Shown: piece by piece, positions 28,098-37,559 of the stretch
Position numbering within the stretch: the first letter of the stretch is position 1
Layout: each line of letters begins with the position of its first letter
Origin: Persebacter sp051008975
GTDB lineage: Bacteria; Pseudomonadota; Gammaproteobacteria; Tethybacterales; Persebacteraceae
Length of the DNA stretch: 39,757 nucleotides
NCBI GenBank assembly: GCA_051008975.1
Contig: JBPCXA010000025.1
Span: forward strand, 1-39,757
Reading direction: 5' to 3'
Program-made: the position numbers and the translations under genes
Notes under the pieces: model-generated
What the model saw: the letters and a program-made list of their open reading frames with translations, nothing else
Told to the model about the DNA's origin: nothing
The model's database searches: none

Positions 28098-28443
28098 CGC
28101 AGCGCCGATCCGCTCGCGATGCTGTGTCCGCAAGGGAAGAGTATGAAAGAGGCGTGACCCATCCTCAAACCCTATGTGCTTTAGCCATAGGACTCATCCG
28201 ATCCCGCCACCCGTTTAGTTGATAAGACGAGCACCTATCTAGCTCGATGCAAAACTCGACTGCAGTTGGTGTTTCGCTGCGTCAGCAAGAAGTAAAAACC
28301 TCTCAGTAAGACGAGTACGTATGTTTCGTCTGTGTCAAGCGTGCCTTGGCGGCACCGTTCGACACGTCCTTGGCGGACACACCTTTTATTGTCCGATCCC
28401 CATGGCGGGGACCGAAATCAGAATGTACTGATAGGAGTCCCTC
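28098..28443. promoter_or_regulatory. control region before the capsid operon
   Basis: 346 bases without a gene. It contains the 21-bp late element (28253-28273) and two direct repeats of TAAGACGAG.AC.TAT (28223-28238 and 28307-28322, 14 of 16 alike). No good sigma-70 or sigma-28-like promoter is seen, which suggests a phage-specific activator. The capsid gene's GGAG ribosome-binding site is at about 28434. Confidence 0.5.
28253..28273. promoter_or_regulatory. 21-bp late element, right copy
   Basis: Perfect inverted copy of 9309-9329; 171 bases before the capsid gene. See that entry. Confidence 0.6.
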
Positions 28444-29469
28444 ATGGCGGAGACGCGTCTTGCCGATCTGGTTATCCCAGAAGTTTTTGTTCCAGGCATT
28501 TTGCGCGAGAGCATCGAAAAGTCGGCATTATTCAATGTCGGATTAGTCGCCGTTGATGCAGCGCTAACGTCGTTTGTCCAAGCGAACTTTGGGCAAAAGC
28601 TACAAATCCCTTACCTACTCGACATTGACGACGCTGAAAGTAACATTTCTAGCGACGATCCGGGTGTTGATGCAGTCCCACGAAAGATCACATCCGCACA
28701 AGAAGATGCGCTGAAATCGATGCGCAATCAATCCTGGTCAACGATGGATCTGACCGCAGCCATTACATCAAATGAAGATCCAGCGGGAGCGATTCAAAGG
28801 AGGATTGGCGCATACTGGGCACGCCAGATGGACAGGCACACATTATCACTTGTTAATGGCTTAGTCGCAAGCAATATCGCCAATAACGCAGGCGACATGG
28901 TGCACAACATTGGTAATGACAATGCCTTACCGGCACTTGCAACTGAGCTCGTAAGCGCATCAGCAATTATCGATGCGCGGCATACATCTGGTGATCGATG
29001 GGATGAGTTCGAAATTGTCGCGTGTCATTCCGTTGTTTTTGCAAATTTACAAAAGCAACAACTGATTGACTTTGTTCGCGGCGAAGGACCTGCCGGTGGC
29101 GCCAATATTCAGATCCCATTCTTCCACGGAATGAGAGTGCACGTCAGTGATCAATGCGCAACCACCGTTGGTGCCAATAGGACGATCTACAACACATATC
29201 TCTTCCGCTCAGGCGCTCTTCGTTACGGGCAAGGTACACCGCGAATTCCACTAGAGATTGAACGAAAAGCACTGAGTGGAAACGGTGAAGGACAAGAGTT
29301 CCTGGTAAGCCGAAATCACTTCTGCGTCCATCCGGCGGGGTTTTCTTGGCTAGGCGCTGCTATGGCAGGGCAATCGCCGACATGGGTGGAATTGTCCGAC
29401 GCCACGAACTGGGATCGGGTTGTGGAACGCAAGCGCGTACCGATCGCTGTGCTCCAATCAAACGGTTAA
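28444..29469 (+). CDS. major capsid protein
   Basis: 341 residues, strong GGAG ribosome-binding site. The sequence fits HK97-fold coat proteins of the lambda-E-like kind: N-terminal helix (PEVFVPGILRESIEKSALFN), a central ASAIIDARHTSGDRWDEFEI and HSVVFANLQKQQLIDF segment, and a C-terminal strand region ending SDATNWDRVVERKRVPIAVL. It opens the rightward late operon; its scaffold lies on the other strand near the far end of the window. Confidence 0.85.
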   Translation: MAETRLADLVIPEVFVPGILRESIEKSALFNVGLVAVDAALTSFVQANFGQKLQIPYLLDIDDAESNISSDDPGVDAVPRKITSAQEDALKSMRNQSWSTMDLTAAITSNEDPAGAIQRRIGAYWARQMDRHTLSLVNGLVASNIANNAGDMVHNIGNDNALPALATELVSASAIIDARHTSGDRWDEFEIVACHSVVFANLQKQQLIDFVRGEGPAGGANIQIPFFHGMRVHVSDQCATTVGANRTIYNTYLFRSGALRYGQGTPRIPLEIERKALSGNGEGQEFLVSRNHFCVHPAGFSWLGAAMAGQSPTWVELSDATNWDRVVERKRVPIAVLQSNG

Positions 29470-29506
29470 TTCCTACGTCCTTTAGTTTAACACAGGAGTG
29501 AGCACC

Positions 29507-29758
29507 GTGCCACGTACAGTTTTGACTTCGATGACCAACCAAGGCGTACCACCAACGCATGCCAACCAGGATCCATCAATCGCTGGCATGACCCATCTGC
29601 ATGGGATCACGCGCCAACGGATGAACGGTGGTCATCCCATGCGCAATGCGCTAACCGGTGGTGTTGGCGTTGATGTTGGAAAACGGCCCAACCGCCAAAT
29701 AGAGCATGGCGCATTAGGCCATTGGGGCGCCCTGGGTAACGGCTACCGCGCCAGCTAG
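29507..29758 (+). CDS. small capsid-associated protein candidate
   Basis: 83 residues from the GTG at 29507, chosen because GGAG lies eight bases before it. Polar, glycine- and histidine-rich (THLHGITRQRMNGGHPMRNA). Its place right after the capsid gene suggests a head protein, but nothing in the sequence proves it. Confidence 0.55.
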   Translation: MPRTVLTSMTNQGVPPTHANQDPSIAGMTHLHGITRQRMNGGHPMRNALTGGVGVDVGKRPNRQIEHGALGHWGALGNGYRAS

Positions 29759-29767
29759 AGCGTCCCA

Positions 29768-30706
29768 ATGGCCGTTAATATCCGCGTGCCGCGCAGGCCA
29801 ACGCGCGGTAATCGTGCAGAGCGCACCCTCCCCGGTGTTCGCGTTCCAGCCACGCCTGCTCGACCCTCTGTACCCATCGGGAGTTTACATACGTTTCGTG
29901 GGGGTGCCGGTGCGACTACCACTACGACAACCACTTCAGCCGATGGATTCGCACCATTCGATCCCGGCGCGAATTACGGCACTGGTCGATATGTCGAGTT
30001 CAATAACTCGATCTACCGCTCCATCGCGCCAAATGGTCCAGGTGCTTTCAACGCGGCCAATTGGGTTGAAATCAGCCCGGCGGGCGGTTTGGCATCTTTT
30101 AGTACCCTCGTTTCCTACAACGCCCCCGATGTCTTTATCGGCCCGGATAATAATATATACAAAGCGACTGGACCGGTTCCTGCTGGCGCATTTAACGCCG
30201 CTAATTTCACTGAAGTCAGCCCAAGTGCAGGTGGCTTAGCCGCATTTGATCCGGCAAAGAATTATATTGCAGACGATATTTTCTACGGCCCCGATAACAA
30301 TATCTATCTCGCAACTGGCCCGGTCGCGGCGGCCTCTTTCAATGCCTCGAGTTTCACCGAACTTTCCCCGAGCCCCGCGGCGCCGCCAGGGATCTTTACG
30401 CCTTCGAGCGGTAACTTTCCTGCCGCAACCGTGGCCGGGCAAACATTTATTGCTGCAGATACGGGCCGAATTGACAACGTGTTTTTCCGCCCGAACGATA
30501 TCATTACGGCGTTAGTTGCGACACCATCGACCACCACGCTCACCGCAAATTGGTCATTGATCCCACACCAGCCGATTGCCGATGCCCGAGACGGGATCGT
30601 GAGTGACGCGGCTAAACACCTCGGTATGGTGCTCGCAAATCACGCGACGCTACCTGCGGGGTTCTATTACTCTGACGGAACCTCCTGGGTTTTGGTGGGA
30701 CCGTAG
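29768..30706 (+). CDS. fibre-like protein with three carbohydrate-binding-like repeats
   Basis: 312 residues. After a basic Pro-rich N-terminus, three repeats of about 47 residues occur (FDPGANYGTGRYVEFNNSIY, then VSYNAPDVFIGPDNNIYKAT, then AKNYIADDIFYGPDNNIYLA), each ending with F.EISP or F.ELSP. This YxxGDxVxxxxxxYxA style is typical of chitin-binding-like modules on phage fibres. The stop overlaps the following GTG, so the genes are coupled. Confidence 0.7.
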   Translation: MAVNIRVPRRPTRGNRAERTLPGVRVPATPARPSVPIGSLHTFRGGAGATTTTTTTSADGFAPFDPGANYGTGRYVEFNNSIYRSIAPNGPGAFNAANWVEISPAGGLASFSTLVSYNAPDVFIGPDNNIYKATGPVPAGAFNAANFTEVSPSAGGLAAFDPAKNYIADDIFYGPDNNIYLATGPVAAASFNASSFTELSPSPAAPPGIFTPSSGNFPAATVAGQTFIAADTGRIDNVFFRPNDIITALVATPSTTTLTANWSLIPHQPIADARDGIVSDAAKHLGMVLANHATLPAGFYYSDGTSWVLVGP

Positions 30707-31354
30707 GTGTCGTTTGAGCCACTCAACACGCCAGGTCTTGCCGCTGAAGCTCTTGACGGCGTCCATAAGGTGTTATTGCCCGTTAATGCAGGTGCGGGGC
30801 AATACGTCTATTTGCGTCGAGTTGAGCCTGAGGCAAAGACACAAGAACTGATCACGGCAACGCCACATGGTTTAGCGCCCACATCGCTTGCTCCGGCCTA
30901 TATCGATCGTGCCGATGGCTTACCAAAGCTCGCGCAAGCTAATGCAGTCGAGACGCTAAAAGAAATCTATATTGTCGGCGTACCGTCGCCCACAACCGTT
31001 CTCTATGTCGTGTCTGGTCTTCTGACATTCCCAGGACACGGATTGACGATTGGTGGGACGTATCTTCTTACCGATGTTGCGCCAGGATCATTCGTTGAAT
31101 CCGTCTCCGGTATCGGCACACCACCTCAAATCATTCAGCACTGTTTGTCGGTCACCGATGCCGATCACGTTGTTTTGCACAACCAGATCCCGCATCAGGC
31201 AAGTGGGACGGTGACCACTGTAACAACTGTTGTCGATGAGTGGATCGACTTAGTGGATACCGCTTCTGTAATTCAACCAAGTCAACTCGTGGCCTCAAAT
31301 GCTGCCGGCACACAACTCACCTTCTTTGACCAAATTAATGGTGGGTCGTTCTGA
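30707..31354 (+). CDS. structural protein, probably tail or decoration
   Basis: 215 residues, GTG start. Beta-rich with HGLAPTSLAPAYIDRADGL and GLLTFPGHGLTIGGTYLLTD, motifs seen in phage fibre-associated proteins. The tail (LVASNAAGTQLTFFDQINGG) recalls the modules of the next protein. Precise role unknown. Confidence 0.65.
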   Translation: MSFEPLNTPGLAAEALDGVHKVLLPVNAGAGQYVYLRRVEPEAKTQELITATPHGLAPTSLAPAYIDRADGLPKLAQANAVETLKEIYIVGVPSPTTVLYVVSGLLTFPGHGLTIGGTYLLTDVAPGSFVESVSGIGTPPQIIQHCLSVTDADHVVLHNQIPHQASGTVTTVTTVVDEWIDLVDTASVIQPSQLVASNAAGTQLTFFDQINGGSF

Positions 31355-31402
31355 GTTTGTTGAACGACAGAGCGGACTAATAATTCCTTTGGAGAAGAGT
31401 TC

Positions 31403-33841
31403 ATGGCAGCCCTGAATATTCCCGTATTTGCAGCGCTTGGAACTGATGCAGCTCGGGCTGGCGTGACCTTTGCCGAAGGTCGTCTTGTCTTTACAAACGA
31501 TCTCCACCAATTCTTCGTTGGAGATGGCGCAACAGTTGGTGGAATTTTAATCGGCCCTGGAGCCAGCGATTTCGTTTCACTTTCCGATACGCCAGCGACC
31601 CTGGGTGCTGCGGGTACCGTTTCAAGAGTCAATGGCGCTGGAACGGCGCTCGAATTTGCAGCACTTGGCGGTGGTGACATCGTCAATACGCCGGCCGGGA
31701 ACTTGGCCGCAACAAATGTCCAAACAGCCCTTGATGAACTCCAAGGGGATATCGACGCGTTAAATGGCGCACAAAACTTTCTAGCGCTGAATGATACGCC
31801 CGCTGCGTTTGCCGCAAATCAGTATTTGCAAGTCAATGCGGGTGCGACGGCGCTAACGTTTGACACAATCCCTGCCAGCGACATTGTCAACACGCCAAGC
31901 GGAAACCTGGCGGCAACGAATCTTCAGACCGCTGTTGATGAGCTGCAATCAGACATCGATTTACTTGTAGGTGGCGTGAGTTATGTTGGCGCATGGGATG
32001 CAGCAACGGATACGCCAGCCTTGCCTGCGGCGGCAGCGGCAAACAAAGGGAACTATTACGTTGTCAATAATCCGGGCACGACCCCGAAAGATGGGATCAC
32101 CAGTTGGACCATTGGAGATTGGATTATCAGTAATGGTACGGCGTGGCAAAAAGTCGATAATACCGATCAAGTTACAAGTGCTTTTGGTCGTCAAGGCGCA
32201 GTTGTAGCAGTTGCGGGAGATTACACCGCCGCGCAAATTACGAATACGCCCGCTGGCAATCTCGCTGGAGCGACCGTGCAAGCGGCCTTGGATGAGCTTC
32301 AAACAGAATTAGACGGTGCTGTTCAAGAAACACGCACCATTACAGCAGGGACGGGTTTAACTGGAGGCGGCGATTTAACAACTAATAAGACGATCGACTG
32401 GGCGCCTGCCAGCGTTACCACGGAAAATGTGATAGACAATGCCACTGATTGGATCTTCTTCCACGACGATTCAGCGGGAGGTCCGCGTAAGACACTTGCT
32501 CAGAACTTTACGACTGCAATTGGCGCAGCGCTGCTGATTCGAACGCTCACGGCCGGTTCTGGACTCTCCGGCGGGGGCGATTTGAGCGCCGACCGTACCT
32601 TCGATCTCGACATTAATGGTCTGGGAAACATCGGGCCGGATCCTGCGACCGACGAACTTGCATTTTATGATACCTCTGGAACGACGAACGCGAAAACAAC
32701 GTTCAATACACTGCTCGGCACGGCGAGCATTTCTGCTCTTAGTGATGTTCCAGTCCTTGGTACAGCCTCGCAGATCCTTCAGGTTAATGCCGGGGCCACG
32801 GCACTTGAGTATGCAACATTACCGACCGGCGTGACGACGTGGCTCGGATTGACTGATACGCCAAATGCTTATACCGGACTCGGCGGCAATCTCGTTCGAG
32901 TCAACGCCGGTGCGACGGCCGTCGAAACATTTAACGGGACCACTGTTTTCGAAGCTGTTGCCAACAAAGGGAGTGCCAACGGCTATGCCAGTCTGGATGC
33001 CGGGGGAACAGTACCACAGGCGCAGCTTCCTCCTATCGCCATTACAAATGTCACTGTTGTTGCTGACGATACGGCAAGAAATGCATTAACGGTACAAACG
33101 GGTGACGTTGCTATCGTCACCGCCTCAGCAGCGAATAGCGGGCTTGGCGCGACTTACGCCTATGATGGTACCACCTGGCAACGCATTATTGATCCGGCAA
33201 CGGCAAGCACATGGCTTGGTAATACCGATACACCCGCAGCCTATGTGGCGTCGAACTACACACGGGTTAATGCAGGCGCCACAGCACTGGAGTTCATTTC
33301 TGCGATTCCAGCAACGGACATCGCAAATACAGCCGCAGGAAATCTCACAGGGACGACGCAGCAGGCGGTCAATAATGAGCTTCAAGGCGATATCGATACA
33401 ATCAATGCGTCGCTTGCAACAGCTGTTCAACAGACGAGGACCTTAACCGGAGGTGATGGTATTGCGGCCATTGGCGATTTGAGTGCAGATAGGACGGTCG
33501 ACCTCAGTCTCACTGAAATTGTCACTGAAGCGACTTTCGATGCCGCTAACGACTTTATTCCGTTCGTCGATACGAGCGCTGCAAGTGCTAACAGAAAGGT
33601 CACTGGTGCAAACTTGATAGCGGGTTTGGCAGTCGTTCAGACTACAAGGACATTGACCGGCGGAATTGGTATCGCAGCACTTGGAGATTTATCTGCTGAC
33701 AGAACGATTAATCTTGATATCAACGAACTCGCGACTGCTGCAACCATTGATGCACCGAATGATTTTTTTGTTGCATATGACACCAGCGGAACAAGTCACG
33801 TTAAACTCTCGATCGATAGTATCGGGGGCGGCTCGTTCTAG
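31403..33841 (+). CDS. tail fibre protein with tandem modules (first of twins)
   Basis: 812 residues, GGAGAAG ribosome-binding site. The N-terminus (GTDAARAGVTFAEGRLVFTN, then FFVGDGATVGG) resembles the major-tropism-determinant N-terminal fold. Several repeated modules follow, with VQTALDELQ, GDWIISNGTAWQKVDN, SAFGRQGAV and GLTGGGDL motifs common in phage fibres. These trimeric fibres bind the host surface. Paralogous to the next protein. Confidence 0.8.
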   Translation: MAALNIPVFAALGTDAARAGVTFAEGRLVFTNDLHQFFVGDGATVGGILIGPGASDFVSLSDTPATLGAAGTVSRVNGAGTALEFAALGGGDIVNTPAGNLAATNVQTALDELQGDIDALNGAQNFLALNDTPAAFAANQYLQVNAGATALTFDTIPASDIVNTPSGNLAATNLQTAVDELQSDIDLLVGGVSYVGAWDAATDTPALPAAAAANKGNYYVVNNPGTTPKDGITSWTIGDWIISNGTAWQKVDNTDQVTSAFGRQGAVVAVAGDYTAAQITNTPAGNLAGATVQAALDELQTELDGAVQETRTITAGTGLTGGGDLTTNKTIDWAPASVTTENVIDNATDWIFFHDDSAGGPRKTLAQNFTTAIGAALLIRTLTAGSGLSGGGDLSADRTFDLDINGLGNIGPDPATDELAFYDTSGTTNAKTTFNTLLGTASISALSDVPVLGTASQILQVNAGATALEYATLPTGVTTWLGLTDTPNAYTGLGGNLVRVNAGATAVETFNGTTVFEAVANKGSANGYASLDAGGTVPQAQLPPIAITNVTVVADDTARNALTVQTGDVAIVTASAANSGLGATYAYDGTTWQRIIDPATASTWLGNTDTPAAYVASNYTRVNAGATALEFISAIPATDIANTAAGNLTGTTQQAVNNELQGDIDTINASLATAVQQTRTLTGGDGIAAIGDLSADRTVDLSLTEIVTEATFDAANDFIPFVDTSAASANRKVTGANLIAGLAVVQTTRTLTGGIGIAALGDLSADRTINLDINELATAATIDAPNDFFVAYDTSGTSHVKLSIDSIGGGSF

Positions 33842-33882
33842 CGTATGGATGAGTAACCTAGACTACTAGTAGTAGAATTCTA

Positions 33883-36357
33883 GTGGCTGCTATAGAAGTT
33901 CCTCTATATGCTTCTTTAGGCACGACAGCGCTTCGTGCCGGAATGACGTTTGCCGAAGGACGCATCGTGTTCACAAGCGACACCCATGAACTCTATATGG
34001 GTGACGGGGCGACGCCAGGTGGCCTCCTTATTGGTCCATCGATAAACCAAGTCACAAGCATTTTCGGTCGTATGGGAGCGGTCACGGCATCTGCCGGTGA
34101 CTATACGGCCGCCGATATTAACAACGTACCGTCCGGCAATCTCGCAGGAAATACGGTGCAACTCGCCTTGAATGAGCTTCAGACGGAGCTAAACGGCACC
34201 GTCAACGAGACTTATACGCTTACAGCAGGTGTCAGCCTTACAGGCGGAGGAACGCTCGCCGCGCCTAGAACGCTCAACTGGGCACCCATCATACTCACGA
34301 CAGAAAATAACACCGCTAACGCTGATGATTGGATCGCCTTCCACGACACATCGGCTGGCGAGCCGAGAAAAATCAAAGTGGATCAGTTTGCGACAGAGCT
34401 CGCTGTCGACATCCCGTTTAGTGCACTTCAGGACACGCCTAACAACTATACAGGCCAGATCAATCGCCTGCTCCGTATCAATGGTACGGCGACGGGAATT
34501 GAAAGCTTCGCGCTTTCGGCCTCCGATGTCCCCAATGTTCCTAACGGAAATTTGCTTTCAACGACGCTTCAATCAGCCGTTGACGAACTGCAGTCAGATA
34601 TTGACGCCTTAATCTCTGGTGTCATCTATCAGGGGACTTGGGATGCCAGTACGGATAACCCCGTTATTCCTCCGTCAGCGGCGGGAAACAAAGGGCATTA
34701 CTACGTTGTCAATGTCGCTGGTACGACAAACAAGGATGGCATCAATAGCTGGAACGTCGGGGACTGGATTATTAGTAACGGGACCGTTTGGGAAAAGGTT
34801 GATAACTCAAGCGTCGTCAGTAGCGTCTTTGGTCGCACCGGGGCGATTACATCATCCTTTGGGGATTATACAGCAGCGCAAGTGCGAAACGTGCCGTTAG
34901 GCAACCTTACAAGTCTGACCGTTCAAGATGCACTTAATGCACATCAAGCATTGCTTAATACTGCCGTTCAAGAAACCTATGTGTTGACCACTAGTGACGG
35001 GCTCACTGGCGGCGGCGATCTTTCAACACCCAAAACCATTCGCTGGACGCCAGTTTCTCTGCCGACAGAGAACAGCGTCGACACCGTCAATGACTGGCTC
35101 GCCTTCCACGACGATTCCGCCGGCATGCCGAAGAAAATCAACGTCGATCGCTTCGTGAATCAGATCGTTGGCGACATCACGTTTACATCGCTGCCAGATA
35201 CGCCAACTGACTATATCGGGCAGGGAGGTCGCGTATTGAGGGTAAATGCTGGTGCCACAGCAATCGAAAGTTTTGCACTGTCAGCGTCTGATGTGGTGAA
35301 TGTAGCAAGCGGTAATTTGCTTGCGACGAATCTGCAGAATGCCGTTAATGAGATCCAAACGGAAATTGACTCTCTCGTCGCTGGGGTGACTTATATCAGC
35401 TCGTGGGATGCAAGTACCGATACACCTTTCATCCCACCTGCCAGCCCTGCCAATCAGGGTAATTACTATGTTGTCAATGTGGCGGGCGCCACAAATAAAG
35501 ATGGCATTACCACTTGGCAAGTGGGCGACTGGATTATTAGTACAGGCACCGCGTGGGAACGTGTCAATAACTCTGCGCAAGTGACTACAGTGTTTGGTCG
35601 AGCGGGTGCTGTTTCTTCCAGCGCAGGCGACTACACCGCATCTCAAATCACCAATGTTCCCGCAGGGGATCTTGTGAGCGCCACAGTACAGGATGCCCTT
35701 AATGAATTGCAAACGGAACTTAATGGCAAGGTTATCACGACCAGGTCGCTTATAGCCGGCTCCGGTCTTAGTGGTGGTGGTGATTTTACGGTTGATCGCT
35801 CAATAGTGCTCGATATTGATGGATTAGCCGCGGTGAGCGTTGATCCGGCAACGGATGAGTTGGCGGTATATGACACTAGCGCTACGGGGCATGCGAAAAC
35901 CACAATTAATTCTCTTCTTGGGACAGCAAGCATTGTTGCGCTTGGCGATGTTCCCGCGTTTGGCGCCGAGGACTCAACGCTATCTATTGTGGGTGGTATA
36001 CCTTCGTGGAAGACAGCGACGCCAGGCGCATGGAAACATGCCAGTGCGACATTTTCCGCAGAGGTTGACGATCGTATTGTCGTCAACACAACAGGCGGGG
36101 CTTTCGCCATTACAACGCCACCGGCACCAGTAGACGGAAACGAGTTTATTGTCGCAGAGCCAGTGGCGCTGATTGGAATAGGGACCGCCGTGAATCCCTT
36201 AACGATTACCGCGTCGGCGGGGCAGACGATCGAAAGTGGTGCCGCATTGTTAATACAACAAAACCATTTTTACGCCACCTTCGTGTGGGATAACGCGGCC
36301 TCGAACTGGGACTGGGTGACATCGAATGATGCTGTGATTTCCGGTGGTACATTTTAA
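33883..36357 (+). CDS. tail fibre protein with tandem modules (second of twins)
   Basis: 824 residues, GTG start without a clear ribosome-binding site. Same N-terminal fold (GTTALRAGMTFAEGRIVFTS) and the same modules as the previous gene, some in a different order or number, and a distinct C-terminus (AVNPLTITASAGQTIESGAA and FVWDNAASNWDWVTSNDAVI). Its stop overlaps the next ATG. Two fibres of one build suggest host-range variation or a hetero-fibre. Confidence 0.8.
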   Translation: MAAIEVPLYASLGTTALRAGMTFAEGRIVFTSDTHELYMGDGATPGGLLIGPSINQVTSIFGRMGAVTASAGDYTAADINNVPSGNLAGNTVQLALNELQTELNGTVNETYTLTAGVSLTGGGTLAAPRTLNWAPIILTTENNTANADDWIAFHDTSAGEPRKIKVDQFATELAVDIPFSALQDTPNNYTGQINRLLRINGTATGIESFALSASDVPNVPNGNLLSTTLQSAVDELQSDIDALISGVIYQGTWDASTDNPVIPPSAAGNKGHYYVVNVAGTTNKDGINSWNVGDWIISNGTVWEKVDNSSVVSSVFGRTGAITSSFGDYTAAQVRNVPLGNLTSLTVQDALNAHQALLNTAVQETYVLTTSDGLTGGGDLSTPKTIRWTPVSLPTENSVDTVNDWLAFHDDSAGMPKKINVDRFVNQIVGDITFTSLPDTPTDYIGQGGRVLRVNAGATAIESFALSASDVVNVASGNLLATNLQNAVNEIQTEIDSLVAGVTYISSWDASTDTPFIPPASPANQGNYYVVNVAGATNKDGITTWQVGDWIISTGTAWERVNNSAQVTTVFGRAGAVSSSAGDYTASQITNVPAGDLVSATVQDALNELQTELNGKVITTRSLIAGSGLSGGGDFTVDRSIVLDIDGLAAVSVDPATDELAVYDTSATGHAKTTINSLLGTASIVALGDVPAFGAEDSTLSIVGGIPSWKTATPGAWKHASATFSAEVDDRIVVNTTGGAFAITTPPAPVDGNEFIVAEPVALIGIGTAVNPLTITASAGQTIESGAALLIQQNHFYATFVWDNAASNWDWVTSNDAVISGGTF

Positions 36358-36953
36358 TGTCTGAGCCAGGATTTGATTCGATTGGTCTGTACAGAGGACC
36401 GTTCGCTACACTGACTGCGTCGGTGACGCCAGCGAGTGCTGAGCTGACAGCTGAGACAGATAAGAATCGCGTACGTGCTGGCGATGGGGCCACATTGGGA
36501 TCCCAGCGTTTTGGTCTTCTTCCTCTTGCGGGGCAAACTGTGATCACTACGGCGACACCGCTTGTCGGTGGTGCGTGGACAACCGTTGCAGGATTGACCG
36601 TCACGCTTCCTGAAGTAGGTCGATGGGTCATTCGCGCTCTAATTGGCTATTCACTTGTTCTTACCGATCCACCACCACGGGCACAAGATGCGGAGGCATA
36701 TGCTCGTTTTGTCAATGTCACACAAGGTCTTTTGTATGCAGAGCAAGCGTTAGTTCATTATTCAAGTGATAATGTCTATGCGACTGATGTTGATAATTTT
36801 GAGCATTCTTCAATGTTTGGTGTTGTTGATTCTGTAGCAGGTGCAGATGTCATTGGCGTTGAGGTATTTCGAACTGTGACACCAACGTGGGCGGTCTCCA
36901 CTGCTGGATTGCGTTCACATATTATCTTTATGCAGGCGACCACGGACACGTAA
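36357..36953 (+). CDS. small fibre protein, tandem paralogue 1
   Basis: 198 residues. The N-terminal part (AELTAETDKNRVRAGDGATL, GSQRFGLLP) repeats a motif found in the two genes that follow; the C-terminal beta-rich domain (VNVTQGLLYAEQALVHYSSD to LRSHIIFMQATTDT) resembles a jelly-roll receptor-binding head. Coupled to the long fibre gene by ATGTC overlap. Confidence 0.65.
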   Translation: MSEPGFDSIGLYRGPFATLTASVTPASAELTAETDKNRVRAGDGATLGSQRFGLLPLAGQTVITTATPLVGGAWTTVAGLTVTLPEVGRWVIRALIGYSLVLTDPPPRAQDAEAYARFVNVTQGLLYAEQALVHYSSDNVYATDVDNFEHSSMFGVVDSVAGADVIGVEVFRTVTPTWAVSTAGLRSHIIFMQATTDT

Positions 36954-36958
36954 AGACC

Positions 36959-37558
36959 GTGCCACAATCTGGCTACACAGAAATAACACCGTGGGCGGGC
37001 ACACGTGCTGATTCATTGACGATTACGCCCGCACCCGGCGAGCTCATTAATATTACGGATGAGCCAGGACATGCGCGTATTGGTGATGGGACAGTCCTTA
37101 GTGGGCATCGCATCGGACTGCTTCCGGACAATGGTGAGGGGGAAGCACTGGGTTCGACCACTCTTGTGCTGGATACGTGGGTTCATCTTACAGGTTGTGA
37201 TGTAACGTTACCCCGTGCTGGGAATTACGTGCTTGTTCTTACAGCCTACTTCGAAGCCATATTGCAGGCCGCTCCGAGAGGCTTGTTTAGCGTCCGCACT
37301 CGCTTTCGCAACAATACATTAGCGAGCTCGTATACCACACCAGAAGGGGGAAGGTATGTTGTTACGTCAAGCAATGGCTCACAAAATGTTAGTTTTCTGT
37401 TTTATGTCTTTGGAGAAATTATTATCTCTGTTTCAGGACCGGATTCTGTTGGTATGGAAGTCTTGGCTGAATCCCCTGGATCACCACCGATATTAATGCG
37501 GAATCTTCGTGACATTTTTGCGCGAACATTTGTTAGCTATGTTGAGGTGAGAAGCTAA
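36959..37558 (+). CDS. small fibre protein, tandem paralogue 2
   Basis: 199 residues from the GTG at 36959. PGELINITDEPGHARIGDGT and VLSGHRIGLLPDN line up with the same part of the genes before and after. The C-terminal half is a beta-rich domain unlike the others. Confidence 0.6.
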   Translation: MPQSGYTEITPWAGTRADSLTITPAPGELINITDEPGHARIGDGTVLSGHRIGLLPDNGEGEALGSTTLVLDTWVHLTGCDVTLPRAGNYVLVLTAYFEAILQAAPRGLFSVRTRFRNNTLASSYTTPEGGRYVVTSSNGSQNVSFLFYVFGEIIISVSGPDSVGMEVLAESPGSPPILMRNLRDIFARTFVSYVEVRS

Positions 37559-37559
37559 A

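Noticed and set aside
28098..28443. Sigma-28-like promoter before the capsid gene
   Set aside because: Several partial matches (GTTGATAA, GCCGATCC) exist but none has a TAAA box at the right distance.
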